Source: Yponomeuta sedellus
Lineage: Eukaryota; Arthropoda; Insecta; Lepidoptera; Yponomeutidae
Assembly: GCA_934045075.1 (NCBI GenBank)
Contig: OW203748.1
Location: forward strand, 9,998,794-10,062,793
Direction of reading: 5' to 3'
Length of the DNA: 64,000 nt
Below the pieces are notes generated by a model. It did no database searches, had not been told where the DNA came from, and worked only from the letters and a program-made list of their open reading frames with translations. Of this stretch, positions 1 through 10,870 are shown one piece after another (the stretch's first letter is position 1; each line of letters begins with the position of its first letter). The translations under genes were made by a program, and so were the position numbers.

Positions 1-259
1 TAGTGGTATTTCGTCCGGACGCTTCCGTGCTTCGCAAGGCACGCTAAGCCGTTGGTGCCGGCTGTCATTCATTATCAGTCGTTAAGCCATGTCAGAGGCC
101 TTCTTGGCGGTTTGATAACTTCTTACAGTAAGGCTCGCCATCGTCTTACACTACTCCACAAACCCGGTCTTGGCCCAGTGATGGAGTACGACCTAACCTT
201 CCTGCGATGCAGGAAGAGACCCGTGCCCAAGCAGTGGGGACATACAAGGGTTGATATCA
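1..259 (+). mobile_element. 5S-SINE (type 1), 5' truncated by window edge
   Basis: Sense copy of the 5S-rRNA-like SINE family; its 5S-related head would lie before base 1. Visible are the 'cgcttccgtgcttcgcaagg' segment, the 'ctccacaaacccgg' block and the terminal 'cagtggggacatacaaggg' with a 'ttgatatc' end. Many base changes relative to other copies, so an older insertion. Confidence 0.8.
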
Positions 260-420
260 TCAAGTTTAAGCTGATGTGTGTATCACTTCCGTGTACTTGT
301 TAAATGTTTGTCAAGTCTGTTTTTAAATGTATTTTCTGAAAGAACACTAATTAATGTCTTTGTCAGTTTATTCCACGTATTCACTACACGTTTCGGCAAG
401 TGTTTTCTGGGTTTGCTGGA
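259..420. other. Unassigned AT-rich intron sequence
   Basis: No gene, RNA or clear repeat recognised. Contains 'ttccacgtattcactacacg' and short A/T runs. Confidence 0.4.
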
Positions 421-725
421 AATGAAATGAAGAGGTTTTATTCAAAGTTGCGCAGAAACTGTTGCTTAACAAACGTTACAATTCAAGCTGGGTCTCCATT
501 TAGAAATCTAGATCATTTTGGAGAAAAAATTAACAAGAAATCTCCAAACTTAGTCTTTTCAAAGTCCTTAATTAACTGAGTTCACATAATTATTTTGAAA
601 CATACAACTCATGCTTTGCAATGGCTTTAATTCCAGACATCATTGTCATCTAAATAATCCTTTGTGTTATGTTGCCCTTTTGGCACAGAGTGTACTTAAC
701 ACATTTTTTGAGACATGATATTCAG
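421..725 (-). mobile_element. Jockey-like LINE, 3' end
   Basis: Antisense copy of a LINE 3' terminus. On the minus strand a short coding tail (…CVKYTLCQKGN…) runs into a 3' UTR that ends in TTTCATTTC-type repeats. Closely similar copies are at 26770-27360 and 51480-51970. 5' truncated, as is usual for LINEs. Confidence 0.65.
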
Positions 726-739
726 TGCCTCCAGACAAC

Positions 740-832
740 TTGGAGGCACTGAAGAAGAGGTTTGAGGTGGCACATACTTTAGCGCTTGAAGTTACCAATC
801 CACGGTGGGCAAGCATAGTGATTAAACATATA
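740..832 (+). mobile_element. T3-SINE 3' segment (fragment)
   Basis: The 'gcttgaagttaccaatccacggtgggca' block matches the 3' body of the longer tRNA-headed SINE also seen at 23371-23440, 37488-37640 and 43738-43880. Only about 90 bp remain. Confidence 0.6.
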
Positions 833-934
833 CTCTTTTCTTACTTTCGTAAGAAATTAGACTACCATTTCATTGAATTGATTGAAAAAAAAAAGTTGAT
901 ATTATGGAAGCTACAGTCTCTGGTAATGTTCGAA

Positions 935-1150
935 CTTTAAGAGGATTTAAGAAAAGATGGTCAGAGTAGAGTTCATTTTGCTGCCTTTTCTCCGCTACAA
1001 ATGCAGCCCAAAAGAGGCTGCTAATGTGGTTGTTCTTTACTTACTTTTGGTCTTTTTTTGCATCTACTTAATAAGATGATTTATACAGCGCCCAGTGGTA
1101 TCCTCACTCACACTAGATGGGTGAAGGGACCACTCCGACGCGGTAGTTCT
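935..1150 (+). repeat. LINE 3'-UTR-like fragment (pair with 19475)
   Basis: 'gaaaagatggtcagagt' followed by a 'ctgccttttctcc' block and a GGC-rich palindrome is repeated at 19487-19555. The second half (1076-1145, 'cagcgcccagtggtatcctc') is not recognised. Confidence 0.4.
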
Positions 1151-1254
1151 TTACGCTACAAGAAATGATTGATTTCTGATTTCTCTTACTCTTAAAAAAA
1201 AATACACGCGAGAACCTGTATAATTACAATTTTCATCATCATCATCATTAACTC

Positions 1255-1365
1255 ATTATGTCCCCACCGAGGGGTACGGGTCTCTTGTCTGAGGAAGGTA
1301 TAGGTATACTCCACCTCAAGTCCGGATCGGTGGAGGCTTATTACAGACTAGCTGTGCCCCGCACT
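1255..1365 (-). mobile_element. 5S-SINE (type 2), 3' fragment
   Basis: Antisense copy of the variant whose 3' stem reads 'gtccccaccgaggggtacgg' rather than the 'ccccactgctgggg' of type 1. Only the 3' third is left. Confidence 0.7.
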
Positions 1366-1368
1366 TTT

Positions 1369-1560
1369 ACCCGCGATTAATCGATTTCCCCATGGGAATA
1401 ATAAGTTTTCCCGCAGTAAAACGTACCCTATGTGTTAATCCAGAATGTGAGCTAATTACATACGAAATTTTATTAAAATCGCTCCAGCCGTTTAGACGTG
1501 AAGAAGTAAAAAACATACACACTCACAAACATTCGCCTTTATAATATTATTATAGTGTGA
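1369..1560 (+). mobile_element. RTE-like LINE 3' tail
   Basis: Contains 'aaatcgctccagccgtttag' then 'cgtgaagaagtaaaaaaca', 'acacactcacaaacattcgc' and 'ctttataatattattatag'. This order is a common LINE 3' end in moths and butterflies; a related tail surrounds the ATTC array at 55 kb. Confidence 0.55.
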
Positions 1561-1900
1561 TGTGACGTGATATGACCTCAAAAACCGAAAACGTCCGGCA
1601 AAACCTAGCATCCTGGCAACCCTAGGGCAAGGAAGAAAGTGAGAGACTTACAGCAGTCAGACTAAAACACCCTCATGGAACTTTGGCGCGAAATCGTTTA
1701 TTAACCGGGGCACAGGCAATTAAAATAGTTGGACAACTTCACAGTGTTGTCAGTCAGCCTTCGTCTCGCTTTCCGGAAGTCTCGTAGGCGAATTACGATT
1801 GTTCGGTTGATAAAGACTTTATGCCTACACTGCATAATTCAATTTAAAAAATAATTATTCACTATCATACGAATGTATATAGTGTGTGTAATTATAAGTA
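1561..1900. other. Unassigned intron sequence
   Basis: Mixed-composition DNA ('tgtgacgtgatatgacctc', 'gtctcgctttccggaag'). No coding or repeat match recognised within the window. Confidence 0.4.
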
Positions 1901-1902
1901 CT

Positions 1903-2150
1903 GTATTTTCTAAGGTTAAAACGAGCACTAGACATAATTAAAACTGTTTTTATACGGATTTATGCTCGTTTATTACATTTTCACAATTTTCCGATGTTTC
2001 GGTACTTTTTCCGGCTGAGTTTTTCGAGTCATCCGAGACCACGGCATCTGGAAAAGTGCCAAAACGTCTGAAAATTGTAAAAATTTAATAAACGAGCATA
2101 AATCCGCATTAAAACAGTTTTAATTATAAGTACTGTAAAGATAAAAATTA
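1903..2150. repeat. Foldback repeat 'K' (inverted pair around 'tttatgctcgtttatta')
   Basis: Arms of roughly 75 bp (about 1936-2010 and 2052-2126) are inverted copies at about 85-90% match, judged by eye. Each contains 'tttatgctcgtttatta' and the 'cgaaacgtcggaaaattg' type motif. Single arms occur at 27600-27720, 40258-40320 and 40690-40790, so this is a dispersed family rather than a one-off inversion. Confidence 0.6.
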
Positions 2151-2305
2151 CAATATTGGACTAACTGAAGTAGAATTAAGGCCTGCGCAGACGAGGGACT
2201 ATACCCCGGTTACTTTTTAGTCCGTCGTTATAGATCTCTTAAAAATTGTATCGTAATTGTAACGCACACGAAGGACTAAAAGTACCCCGCACAAAAAATC
2301 CCTCC

Positions 2306-2441
2306 AGTTGAAAAAGAAAAGGCGATTTAAAAGAAAACACCTAACTTTTGTCCAGTCCGGTCTCTTGATGTCCTCGCATCAAGAGACCGGACTGGACAAA
2401 AGTTAGGTGTTTTCTTTTAAAACGCCTTTTCTTTTTCAACT
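2306..2441. repeat. 65-bp near-perfect hairpin
   Basis: Arm 2306-2370 and arm 2377-2441 are reverse complements with a single mismatch, separated by a 6-base loop (TCCTCG). The tip is GTCTCTTGATG/CATCAAGAGAC. No other copy occurs in the window. Could be the core of a recent foldback element, a hairpin-RNA locus or a replication/assembly inversion. Confidence 0.9.
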
Positions 2442-2519
2442 TCATGTAAATTAGAACACAATGTTATCTCAGAATATAATTTTCTTTCATAGCGTACGTT
2501 TCACTCAATTTCCGGGGAA

Positions 2520-2660
2520 CATAATGAAATGAAAATGAAATGAAAATAAATTTATTAACACACACGTTTAGCTATAACTAAGACATTTGCAGTAGCCACT
2601 ACACAAGGTCGGGCCTGAATCGTGGTGGCCTATGTTTGGGTACATTGTGGCGTTTTTTTG
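2520..2660 (-). mobile_element. LINE 3' end fragment
   Basis: Antisense 3' terminus: TTTCATTTTC-type tail on the minus strand, preceded by 'accacgattcaggcccgac'. Same tail logic as the jockey-like ends but a different UTR. Confidence 0.4.
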
Positions 2661-2909
2661 GGTTAGAGGAGTGTCATTTATTTATTAATTATTAGGAATT
2701 AATATTACGTAACAAGGATAAAAGATTATTGATAAGAGCAAAATGTGTGTTGAGTGAAGGATTGTGAGTAATGGCCGCACACGTTAGGCATTGAGTGCGC
2801 GACAAGTACTCGGAGGACATTTTTTACGATTCAGGGACTTTTGTCCCTCGGGGATTGATTTGTTCACGTGTCACTCAGTGAAAACCCGCAGCTAGGCTAG
2901 GGTCAACAT

Positions 2910-3335
2910 CATCAACCCATTATATCCCCACCGAGGGGCACGGGTCTCTTCCCTGAGGAAGGTATAGGCCATACTCCACCACGGGGGCCGAGTCCGGATT
3001 GGTGGAGGCTTGCAAGCCTAGTGGCTGGTCTTACTGTCATGTCACTTGGCTTAACGACTGCCATCTATCGAAGGCAGCCGTCACCAACTTCTTAAGCCGG
3101 GTTTTCACGGTCGGACCGATTGCGCCATCCGAGTAGACCGAGCGCTCTAAGACCAAGGAAACCTGGCTTTAACGTGCCTTGCGAAGCACCTAACCGCTCG
3201 GAAAAATGCCACCAGCTTTAGTCATAGACGGTTTACCCGTCCATGCACTGAGCGCACCCTGTGTTGCTTTACCTTCGTGATCGCTTAAGATCACTCAGGC
3301 AGCCGGGGCTACGAGCGGTTCCCGACGGATTCCAA
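2910..3335 (-). mobile_element. 5S-SINE (type 2), nearly complete
   Basis: The 5S-like head is at the high-coordinate end. On the minus strand it reads 'cgatcacgaaggtaaagcaa' and 'atggacgggtaaaccg', positions that match the box A and box C surroundings of 5S rRNA. The 3' end is 'ccgaggggcacgggtctc'. Best type 2 copy together with 18539-18868. Confidence 0.8.
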
Positions 3336-3472
3336 ACGAGACCACGACAATAACTGTAACGCTGCCGAAACGTCGGAAAATAAGAAAATAAGGTATCGCG
3401 ATTAGTCCCGTTTAATAAATAAGTATGTATGAGTATCGCGAATCATTAAGAAATACTTATAATAGTAAGCTG

Positions 3473-3586
3473 AAGTGGCAGTGGGCTGGCCATATCTCGC
3501 GACGAACCGACAACCGTTGAAGTAAACGTGTTCTTGAGTGGAGACCGCGACTCGGCAAACGTAGTGCGGGACGCCCTCCGACCAGG
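3473..3586 (+). pseudogene. RTE-like LINE reverse transcriptase C-terminus (relic)
   Basis: Reads KWQWAGHISRRTDNR, a stop, then SKRVLEWRPRLGKRSAGRPP. This is the 'W-x-GH-hxR … GRPPTR' segment that follows the polymerase domain in lepidopteran RTE-type elements. A TGA replaces the usual Trp codon and the frame decays after 3586. Confidence 0.7.
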
Positions 3587-4145
3587 GCCCCGATTCTACT
3601 CAACAACATTACAGTTCTCAAGGAGTTCATCGGTAGTCCAATTACAAGGTTTTACGCTAGCGGTATTCCACTAAGCACAAATGTTCCATTTAACGACCAA
3701 TGAACGACATGACAGGTACCGTAGAGCTACATGGAGCCACTTTCGTATGCTCTTACAAAATTACAGTTCCTTGGTAACAGTCTGGCTGTCAAATCCGTAT
3801 GCTACTCCTTATTTGACGTTTCATTGAGCTATATAACTGCATGACAGCTACCTGACAGCTGCAATATTAGTATCTTTGAACAACAGTAGCTTTTTCGGTA
3901 TGATTGCTCACTGGCAGTTGTGACGAAGAAGGCTAAAAAGTATTTTTTTAATAAAATTTATACTTCTTCACTCGGTTTATGATAGCGATTATCACAAATA
4001 GTCAACAGGGCGAAGCGCAGAGTATAAGAGCGCCGAAATAGACGTCGGTTTCACGCGTTTCGGCAATCGTTCCAACAATCAGAGTTCACAAAAACCTTCC
4101 GTGTTTCCAAACATGGGTTGAGGCATTTGGCGGACGAATTAATCC
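3587..4145. other. Unassigned intron sequence
   Basis: No gene or recognised repeat; a few CTGTCA/TGACAG-rich stretches around 3700-3860. Confidence 0.4.
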
Positions 4146-4153
4146 CATTGATA

Positions 4154-4670
4154 GGTCAGGGTGTAGCAAAGGGTGTGCAAGGGAAAAAGACTTAGAAAAA
4201 TTTCGCAAAAAAAAAAATAAGGTCCCCGTAACCCATTCTTTTTATATTTTTAATCAAAGGGGGGCATCACAGTGAGCAACTTTTCCCCCTAAAAAAAATA
4301 TCTAAATGAAACATTTCAGATTTTACAGGCGATTTAAATTTTATATGGCTAAACACATAGAAGAAAAATTGACTTCAGAAAACAGGTCCCCGTAGCCCCT
4401 TCTTTTTATATTTTTAATCAAAGGAGGGCATCAAAATGAGCAACTTTTCCCTCTAAAAAAAAATCTCTAAATTAAATATTTCAGATTTTAAATCGCCTGT
4501 AAAATCTCAAATATTTAATTGAGAGATTTTTTTTAAGGGGAAAAGTTGCTCATTTTGATGCCCCCCTTTGATTAAAAATATAAAAAGAAGGGTTTACGGG
4601 GACCCTATTTTTTTTTGCAAAATTTTTCTAAGTGTTTTTTCCCTTGCACACCCTTTGCTACACCATGACC
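4154..4670. mobile_element. Foldback DNA transposon with 8-bp TSD
   Basis: Ends are inverted (GGTCAGGGTGTAGCAAAGGG at left, reverse complement with one change at right). They are flanked by the 8-bp direct repeat CATTGATA (4146-4153 and 4671-4678). The left arm is internally duplicated: 'taatcaaaggggggcatca' at about 4252 and again at about 4422, with the inverse at about 4556. An 8-bp duplication fits hAT, P or Merlin superfamilies. No transposase; non-autonomous. Confidence 0.85.
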
Positions 4671-4679
4671 CATTGATAC

Positions 4680-5022
4680 CCCAGGAGCAGAGGCAAGTCG
4701 GGATATCCCCTATAATAAAGGTATGTTACATGAGTTCAATATAAATAGTTTGAGGTGGTCGTCTCTTGGATTACTTTTTAGTAAGTTAGGTATAATCTTT
4801 CTTCTACGGACATTCATCGCCGTCTTTTCTTGTGACAGGCTTATATCAGGCCCTTAGGGCAGTGTCCTTCACAGTGTCAAGGTATTAGAATAAAAACATA
4901 ATACTTACTTACCTACTAGATTTCTGTGGTATGCAAAAGACCTATTTTGTAATTATGTACCTAATGTCGGGACAGATAAGTAAAAAATGTGTAACTTGAC
5001 ACTGAAACATGTGAGTGGCACT
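4680..5022. other. Unassigned intron sequence
   Basis: AT-rich with 'gcccttagggcagtgtcc'. No feature recognised. Confidence 0.4.
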
Positions 5023-5024
5023 GT

Positions 5025-5292
5025 TAGTTAGTTAGACCTGAGATTTCCGCACTTAGCCTCATAGTTGGGCCATTGTACGTAGCAAGCGCTGAGGTACGTT
5101 AACACTTCAGACACTAGAGTTTCCTTACGATGTTTTCCTTCACCGTCGGCGAGTAGTATTGCTAGGTACTATAATTTCACAAATGTACATAACTTAGAAG
5201 ACAAAGTCATTGGTACATGCCGGGGTTTGAACCCACGAACTCCCGATTGAGAGGCCGGCGTTCTACACCTCACCGCTACCACCGCCCTGAGT
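5025..5292 (-). mobile_element. T3-SINE (long tRNA-headed SINE), near complete
   Basis: Minus strand begins with a tRNA-like head (box A 'GTGGTAGCGGTGAGGTG', box B 'GGGTTCAAACCCC'). It continues 'cttctaagttatgtacattt', 'ggtgaaggaaaacatcgtaa' and ends near 'caactatgaggctaagtgcgg'. This copy anchors the family that is fragmentary elsewhere. Confidence 0.8.
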
Positions 5293-5629
5293 GGCACTGT
5301 ACCACACATCATTGTATTGTTAAAAAAAATTACCTACTGGAGTAGAGAGAAGTGCATCTCATCAAATCGAAGTTATACAAGCTCAAGCATAAACGTAGAA
5401 AAGTTACTAAATAACTTGAATTCACTTTCAATTATAGTTTTCTTATTCTAGACAATTCGAAATTGATGGACTGCGGGGCTTTATTGATGCCATGGCATGC
5501 ATCCTTTGTGCAGCACTCCGTGAAGAGCGGTTTCTCAATAGAAAGGGGTACCACTCCCCACATGTTGGATTTGTAAGTACCTAAGTATTGGCTAGTTTCC
5601 ATGTAGCTATATAAAACACAATCCATGTA

Positions 5630-5854
5630 CAGTCTATTTATTCTTACTTTTCCAATTTAGTAAACAAGATTCTACCCGTAAACTGTAACTTTTTAGTCCA
5701 AATCTGCCATATTTCCATAAATTAAGTAACTTGGAACACTCTTTTAGATAACACGCTGCCAATGTTATAAACATAGTTCATGAATTTGCGAGAAAATGTC
5801 TAGTAAGGTTAGAATCTTGTTTACTAAATTAGACAAGTAAGAATAAATAGACTG
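5630..5854. mobile_element. Tc1/mariner-type MITE, uninterrupted copy
   Basis: Inverted ends CAGTCTATTTATTCTTACTT (44-bp arms 5631-5674 and 5810-5853) flanked by TA on both sides, as expected for Tc1/mariner. A second copy at 35580-35977 carries a SINE in its right arm. This copy shows the empty site (5809-5823, TTAGAATCTTGTTTA). Confidence 0.85.
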
Positions 5855-5856
5855 TA

Positions 5857-7025
5857 ATGGTATATTGCCTGTTTTAGATTTGAACATTATGTGTATGCAT
5901 GCCAGGACACCGTACTCTACTCATAATGCCAATCTATGGCAAAGCCACCCACTCGGCCTCCACTTACATTTGAGAGAAGACTGAGAAGTGGAGTAATTCA
6001 CAGATTTAGGTAAGGTTTGATAATTATTGTAAAAAGCACATATTTAAAAAACAAGTTTTATTGGTTACAACCTCACTCAAATATAAAAAAAATAGAAGTA
6101 ACAATACAAAATTATTTCACATAAGTACCTAAATTGTTCAAAATTAAAAAAAGGAAGTGGCTTTCAATCAAATCAAAAGATTTATTTCAAAGTAACACCA
6201 AAACTGCAAATGAGTGTGACCCTGCTCTGCTCTCTAGCTACTGTCAGTTTCGAAACCTCTGAACAAATCCCTACTAGAATTCTTCAATTTTCAGAATTTG
6301 GAAGCTGACGCCGAGAACGTCTTGTGTGCAGAGTGTTGAGCGCAGACGCCGGGACTTATTTGAGGGTGTGGCACTGTAGCAAGTTCTTGTGGAGAGGCTG
6401 TGGAGAAAGAAATGTGACTTAAGGTGCAAATCATAGTTTATTATAACAACCAAAAAAGATTCTTCTTAAAATTGTGTTTATCACATGTTTTCTCAGTGTT
6501 GTAAATAAATATTTTATTATTCAAATTTTATATTATTATCAATAACTTGGATTCCTGACTTCTAACAATATTTGATTACAAGGCATGAATTTAATGACAT
6601 TATCTATGTAGCATTATTGCTATGGTACACATAATTATAGCAATAATGCTATGTATGGTATTGTTTGACAACTATTATTATTATTATACTTTAAAACATA
6701 AATAATAAAATTAAGAAAATACATGTACAAAGGCGAGTTTATCTCTGTGAGAGATTTCTTCCAACAAACCTTGGGGATTCGGAGTGGAGATGTGAAACAG
6801 GTCTATGCATGTGCACAACATACACTACACACTTACACAGATAACAAAATCCTATCAAGATAAATATCTACCCAATAAATTATATTAATAAATTCTAATA
6901 AGTAAATGAATAAACTACATAAACCATCAAAGAAATATAAATACATACATATACAATACATAAGTAATAACCTACTAACATAAATACCTAATAAATAACT
7001 ACTTACATAGCTTCTATATATTGTC
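5857..7025. other. AT-rich intron sequence with one small hairpin
   Basis: No gene. 6609-6623 and 6637-6651 are 15-base inverted repeats (TAGCATTATTGCTAT). 6840-7010 is rich in 'ataaatacata' steps. Confidence 0.5.
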
Positions 7026-7205
7026 GATGTCCCAGTGGCTAACTATGAAAACAGAGGTCATCAGTTCGATTCCCATTGGGGCTCGCTATGTATTTATAGA
7101 ATTGAGAATTTCGCTAAGTTAAAACTCAACTGTAGTGCTGTCTCTAAGAATTTCTCAGCAAAGTATTTACTGAGTGTATTTCTCAATTCAGGAACCAGCC
7201 TTTAG
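7026..7205. mobile_element. tRNA-like relic followed by a MITE
   Basis: 7030-7085 has 'cccagtggctaac' and 'cagttcgattcccattggg', resembling boxes A and B of a decayed tRNA-derived SINE. 7096-7200 is a MITE with inverted 'attgagaatttcgctaagt' ends, a diverged relative of 42451-42592. Confidence 0.5.
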
Positions 7206-8920
7206 ACACATACATGGCCTCAACATAACATAATACTCACTTCTGGATCCTGGACAGGTAAGCATGTATTTATATAAACAAATTTTGTTTATAAATGCAG
7301 ATTGTTTCGTAGCAATCTTGGCTCTTTGCCTCCACAAGCGTGAGCCTTCCATTGGGAGTGGAAGTCAATGACCCAATCAGTGGAGACCCCTGCCATGCTG
7401 AAGATGAAGACGGTTCTCTGAAAGAAGTTATATTTGTGACTATAATACACACATTTTAAAGAAGGATTTCTTTATCCAATGTTTATCCAATGAAGTGATC
7501 ACACCTAAACTTATTATAAGTTCTAACAGTTTATACGATGTTTATAAGATGTATATACATCACATCAATATTAACTGTTACCACATAGGATTGTGATATT
7601 TAGCTTCGTAAATAAGCAAGAAAATTACTACATTGTGGTACTAGTACCCTTTGTCTACATTCATATTGCTTGCAGTGGCTGGATGAGGATGGCGGAGGAC
7701 CTATGCCTCGCAGTGAACGAGAACGGGCTGGATGATTGATGTCCACAGTAAAGAAACAGTGGCTATGATAATTACATAGATATATAGAAAATTCTTTATT
7801 GCACACCAGTAATTTACAGAGATAAATAGTGATACATATTTTCCAGTACCATGCTGGAATCCAACGGGGTGTTATAAGGATAAGGACCACATCAATGTTT
7901 CTATGTTTCTTTTACACTCACCAAAGCCTGCATACAAAGAAGTTTCGATGACACGACTTTCATTCGTTCGGTATTGGCTTCGTTCCTTACATTTCATGCC
8001 GATTTCGATGCTCAATTAATACACAAACACTTCATTTTCACTTTGTACACTAACGAAAGGTTTGATAAGAAGAGTTTAATAACTGAAACTTTATTTTAAC
8101 CGACGTATGTCACAAATTAGAAATCGTCGTAGGTACGAATTACGATGTCTACTTCACACAGACTAAATTTGTCAAACTAATAGTGTTGCCAGTCTGTGCT
8201 TACCATTTAGTACGCCGGTATGCTTGAAAAGGTATACGGTTTGGAGTTAAATGTTATACGATACGATATTTTATATAAATGAAATAATTAATATTACTTA
8301 CTTCGGAGCTGGAATTATTGTAGCTCGATTGTAAATAAGCTAAGATAATAGTTTATTTTTCTGTCCACAAATTACATTCGTATTAAAAATAACATTGGAT
8401 AAATAATACAATACAACAGAATGCACTATTTGTGGAAAAACTGGAGCCTAAACTAGATCAAAAGATCTGTATCTTAGGTTTCCAGGCCTCCCGGTCTACA
8501 AAAGAACGGTATTATATTGGACGCATCATCAGCATAAGGTGTAAAGTTAGTATAAAAAATGACAGATGTTTGCAAAACTTATATAAAAGAGACTAAAATG
8601 TACGTGTATATAACTGTGTGTGCATGTGTGTGTCTGCTCAGCCCTACGACCGGAGTCTTGGATTCGGGCTTCAACCACTGAGCAGAAGGTGTGTGAAAAG
8701 GTAGGATGAGTGTATATTTGTGCATTATGGCAGTGATGTGTGTTAAAAGTTTGTACTAGTAAGTCTAACGGAAGGTGAGAAGTAAAATGAGCTATTATCA
8801 CATCAATTTCAAAAATGTTCGATCATAAGAAAGAGTGTTTAAGTATGCTGTTAATTTCTGTTTCAGTTCATATTTGGTAAGATCAAATATATTTAATCAA
8901 ATATTTCGCCCAAACTTCGG
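7206..8920. other. Unassigned intron sequence
   Basis: No supported gene. 7665-7740 can be read WMRMAEDLCLAVNENGLDD then stop, faintly like a LINE C-terminus, and 7780-7815 is a 'tattgcacaccag' LINE-tail motif. Otherwise AT-rich DNA, with Gly/Ser-poor short frames only. Confidence 0.35.
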
Positions 8921-8921
8921 T

Positions 8922-9125
8922 CAAGTGCGTGTCGGGCCACGCGCATCATAGGATTCCGTAGAACTACTTGCGCCTCCTTATTACAAATCTTAAAAGTTTA
9001 TTTAAATTTCAATAGAATTAGTACGAAATCTTCCTTTTTTTACGTTTGTAGACTATATTATAGACTAGTTACTAGTTTGTAGACTTACTCGTTATCTTGT
9101 AAAGCCTATGTAGTATATTCCGGTT
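8922..9125 (+). repeat. Lepidopteran dispersed repeat fragment
   Basis: 'gtcaagtgcgtgtcgggccac' followed by 'aggattccgtag' is a sequence type I recognise from many moth genomes. Class uncertain (Helitron or MITE). Confidence 0.4.
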
Positions 9126-9329
9126 ACTTTAGGACCGTACACACCACACACTTTGAACCTACATGAAATGCTGAAATATCTAATTTACACAGTGTGGAAT
9201 TGGCCGTCTTATCTCTTCCAGACAGCCTTAAGATGAATAGGATTAAAAAATAAAGAGTAGGTAGGTAGTAGGTAGACTCTGCTGCGTATTTTGTACAGAA
9301 GTCGGATTTTATTTTAATATTTTGTATAG

Positions 9330-9515
9330 AATCAGGCGTTACTTTGCGGAAATCCATAATAGTGTCTTCCCACTTTTTTCCCACTTTTTCTTGAAAGTGG
9401 GAGGGAGGGCGGTGCATTAGCTAACCGCATGGTGCTTGTGGGATTTTTGGCGGAATTCAGCAAAGTAATTTTAACTTTTTAATGCTTTCAATATTTAATT
9501 TTTTTTAAATAGACA
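9330..9515. mobile_element. MITE-like element 'J' (pair with 30662-30920)
   Basis: Shares 'atagaatcaggcgttacttt', 'gtgggagggagggcggtgca' and 'ggtgcttgtgggatttttgg' with 30662-30920. Ends carry inverted 'gcggaaatccataat' motifs in the second copy. Confidence 0.55.
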
Positions 9516-9554
9516 ATGTGGCTTTAATAACTATTGCATGTAGTATATTTTTTA

Positions 9555-10206
9555 AAAACCTATTTAGAGGCTAAAAATTTCACCCATGCCGGGATTCGAA
9601 CCCGCAACCTCTGGCTATCCGTACCAGCGCTCTACCAATTGAGCCAATGGGCGACTCACGGCATCAGTGAAACTTCGAACCTCTTTACAATATTCTCTGT
9701 ATTACGTACAGGCAGCGACATCTGACTTAAGCAAATTGCATTACTTACAGCCCCGACTACCTACTTTGCAGTTAGGTTTAACATCGGAACGATATCACTG
9801 TACCCACATGATTACACTATGGGTGAAATTTTTAGCCTCTAAATAGGTTTTTAAATTTGTTCCTCAGCACGGGTTAGTGCATTAAAAATAAAAATAGTGT
9901 AATCATGTGGGTACAGTGATATCGTTCCGATGTTAAACCTAACTGCAAAGTAGGTAGTCGGGGCTGTAAGTAATGCAATTTGCTTAAGTCATAAGTCGCT
10001 GCCTGTACGTAATACAGAGAATATTGTAAAGAGGTTCGAAGTTTCACTGATGCCGTGAGTCGCCCATTGGCTCAATTGGTAGAGCGCTGGTACGGATAGC
10101 CAGAGGTTGCGGGTTCGAATCCCGGCATGGGTGAAATTTTTAGCCTCTAAATAGGTTTTTAAATTTGTTCCTTAGCACGGGTTAGTGCATTAAAAATAAA
10201 AATAGC
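9555..10206 (+). mobile_element. FB-SINE, long double form with 15-bp TSD
   Basis: Flanked by GTAGTATATTTTTTA (9540-9554 and 10207-10221). Order: antisense unit (9555 to about 9826, starting AAAACCTATTTAGAGG), a short tail module ending at 9897, then a complete sense unit 9898-10206. The sense unit has box A-like 'TGGCTCAATTGGTAGAGCGC', box B 'GGGTTCGAATCCC' and the tail TTAGTGCATTAAAAATAAAAATAG. The two units form a hairpin with arms of about 270 bp. Confidence 0.9.
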
Positions 10207-10229
10207 GTAGTATATTTTTTACTAAGGGA

Positions 10230-10870
10230 ATAATAACCACGACAGTAAATTGTGTATTTTGACTTATATTCTGGTTTAATAGGTGCAACGGTACCTTACA
10301 CTTATAGGTGTTATTGGTCTATTCTACATCTGGCTCTTGATTTTTCTTGGGTTTGCTACCCTAGGAAACTACATATTTCAACTTAAATTCCGGATTTCTA
10401 GGTTCAACGTCGTAACAATGTCGAACAGACACAGAGAATGTCAATGAATACTGAATGAAAGTATTTGATGAACAAAGTGTTTCTTACATCAAAACATAAC
10501 TTAATTTTTTTGCCTTAAAATTTGAAGTTCTCAATTTCCATCTCAGAGTCTTCATCAGAACATTACCAGATTACCCTGGGACAAATTTTACGCTATATTT
10601 TCTGAAACATCATAAGCATATTACTAATGGATGGGCCTCATTACGCCTTTTCTTCATATCTGAAAGTCTTCATTAGATCTTCACCAAATTAAAATGAAAG
10701 TAATGGGATGATATACCTAGTCGAACAAAATAAAATTTATCCAAATCGGTTAATATTTGACGAGGATATGCGAAAAAATAGCAAAAAAAGGAATATATGC
10801 ATCGAACTGATAACCTCATCCTTTTTTGAAGTCGGTTAAAAATACTTTATTTTATTTAGAACTAAACACG
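10230..10870. repeat. Decayed dispersed repeat
   Basis: 'ttatccaaatcggttaatat' and 'gataacctcatccttttttg', 'aagtcggttaaa' resemble LINE/MITE 3' ends common in Lepidoptera. No coding potential. Confidence 0.35.

Noticed and set aside
6609..6651. Possible microRNA hairpin
   Set aside because: Stem of only 15 bp with AT-rich content; common by chance in this composition.
10068..10140. Possible tRNA gene (cloverleaf-like, boxes A and B intact)
   Set aside because: The same unit occurs about 20 times with family flanks and target duplications, has C instead of T before the anticodon position, and lacks a long arm for a Ser anticodon. It is the head of the FB-SINE.
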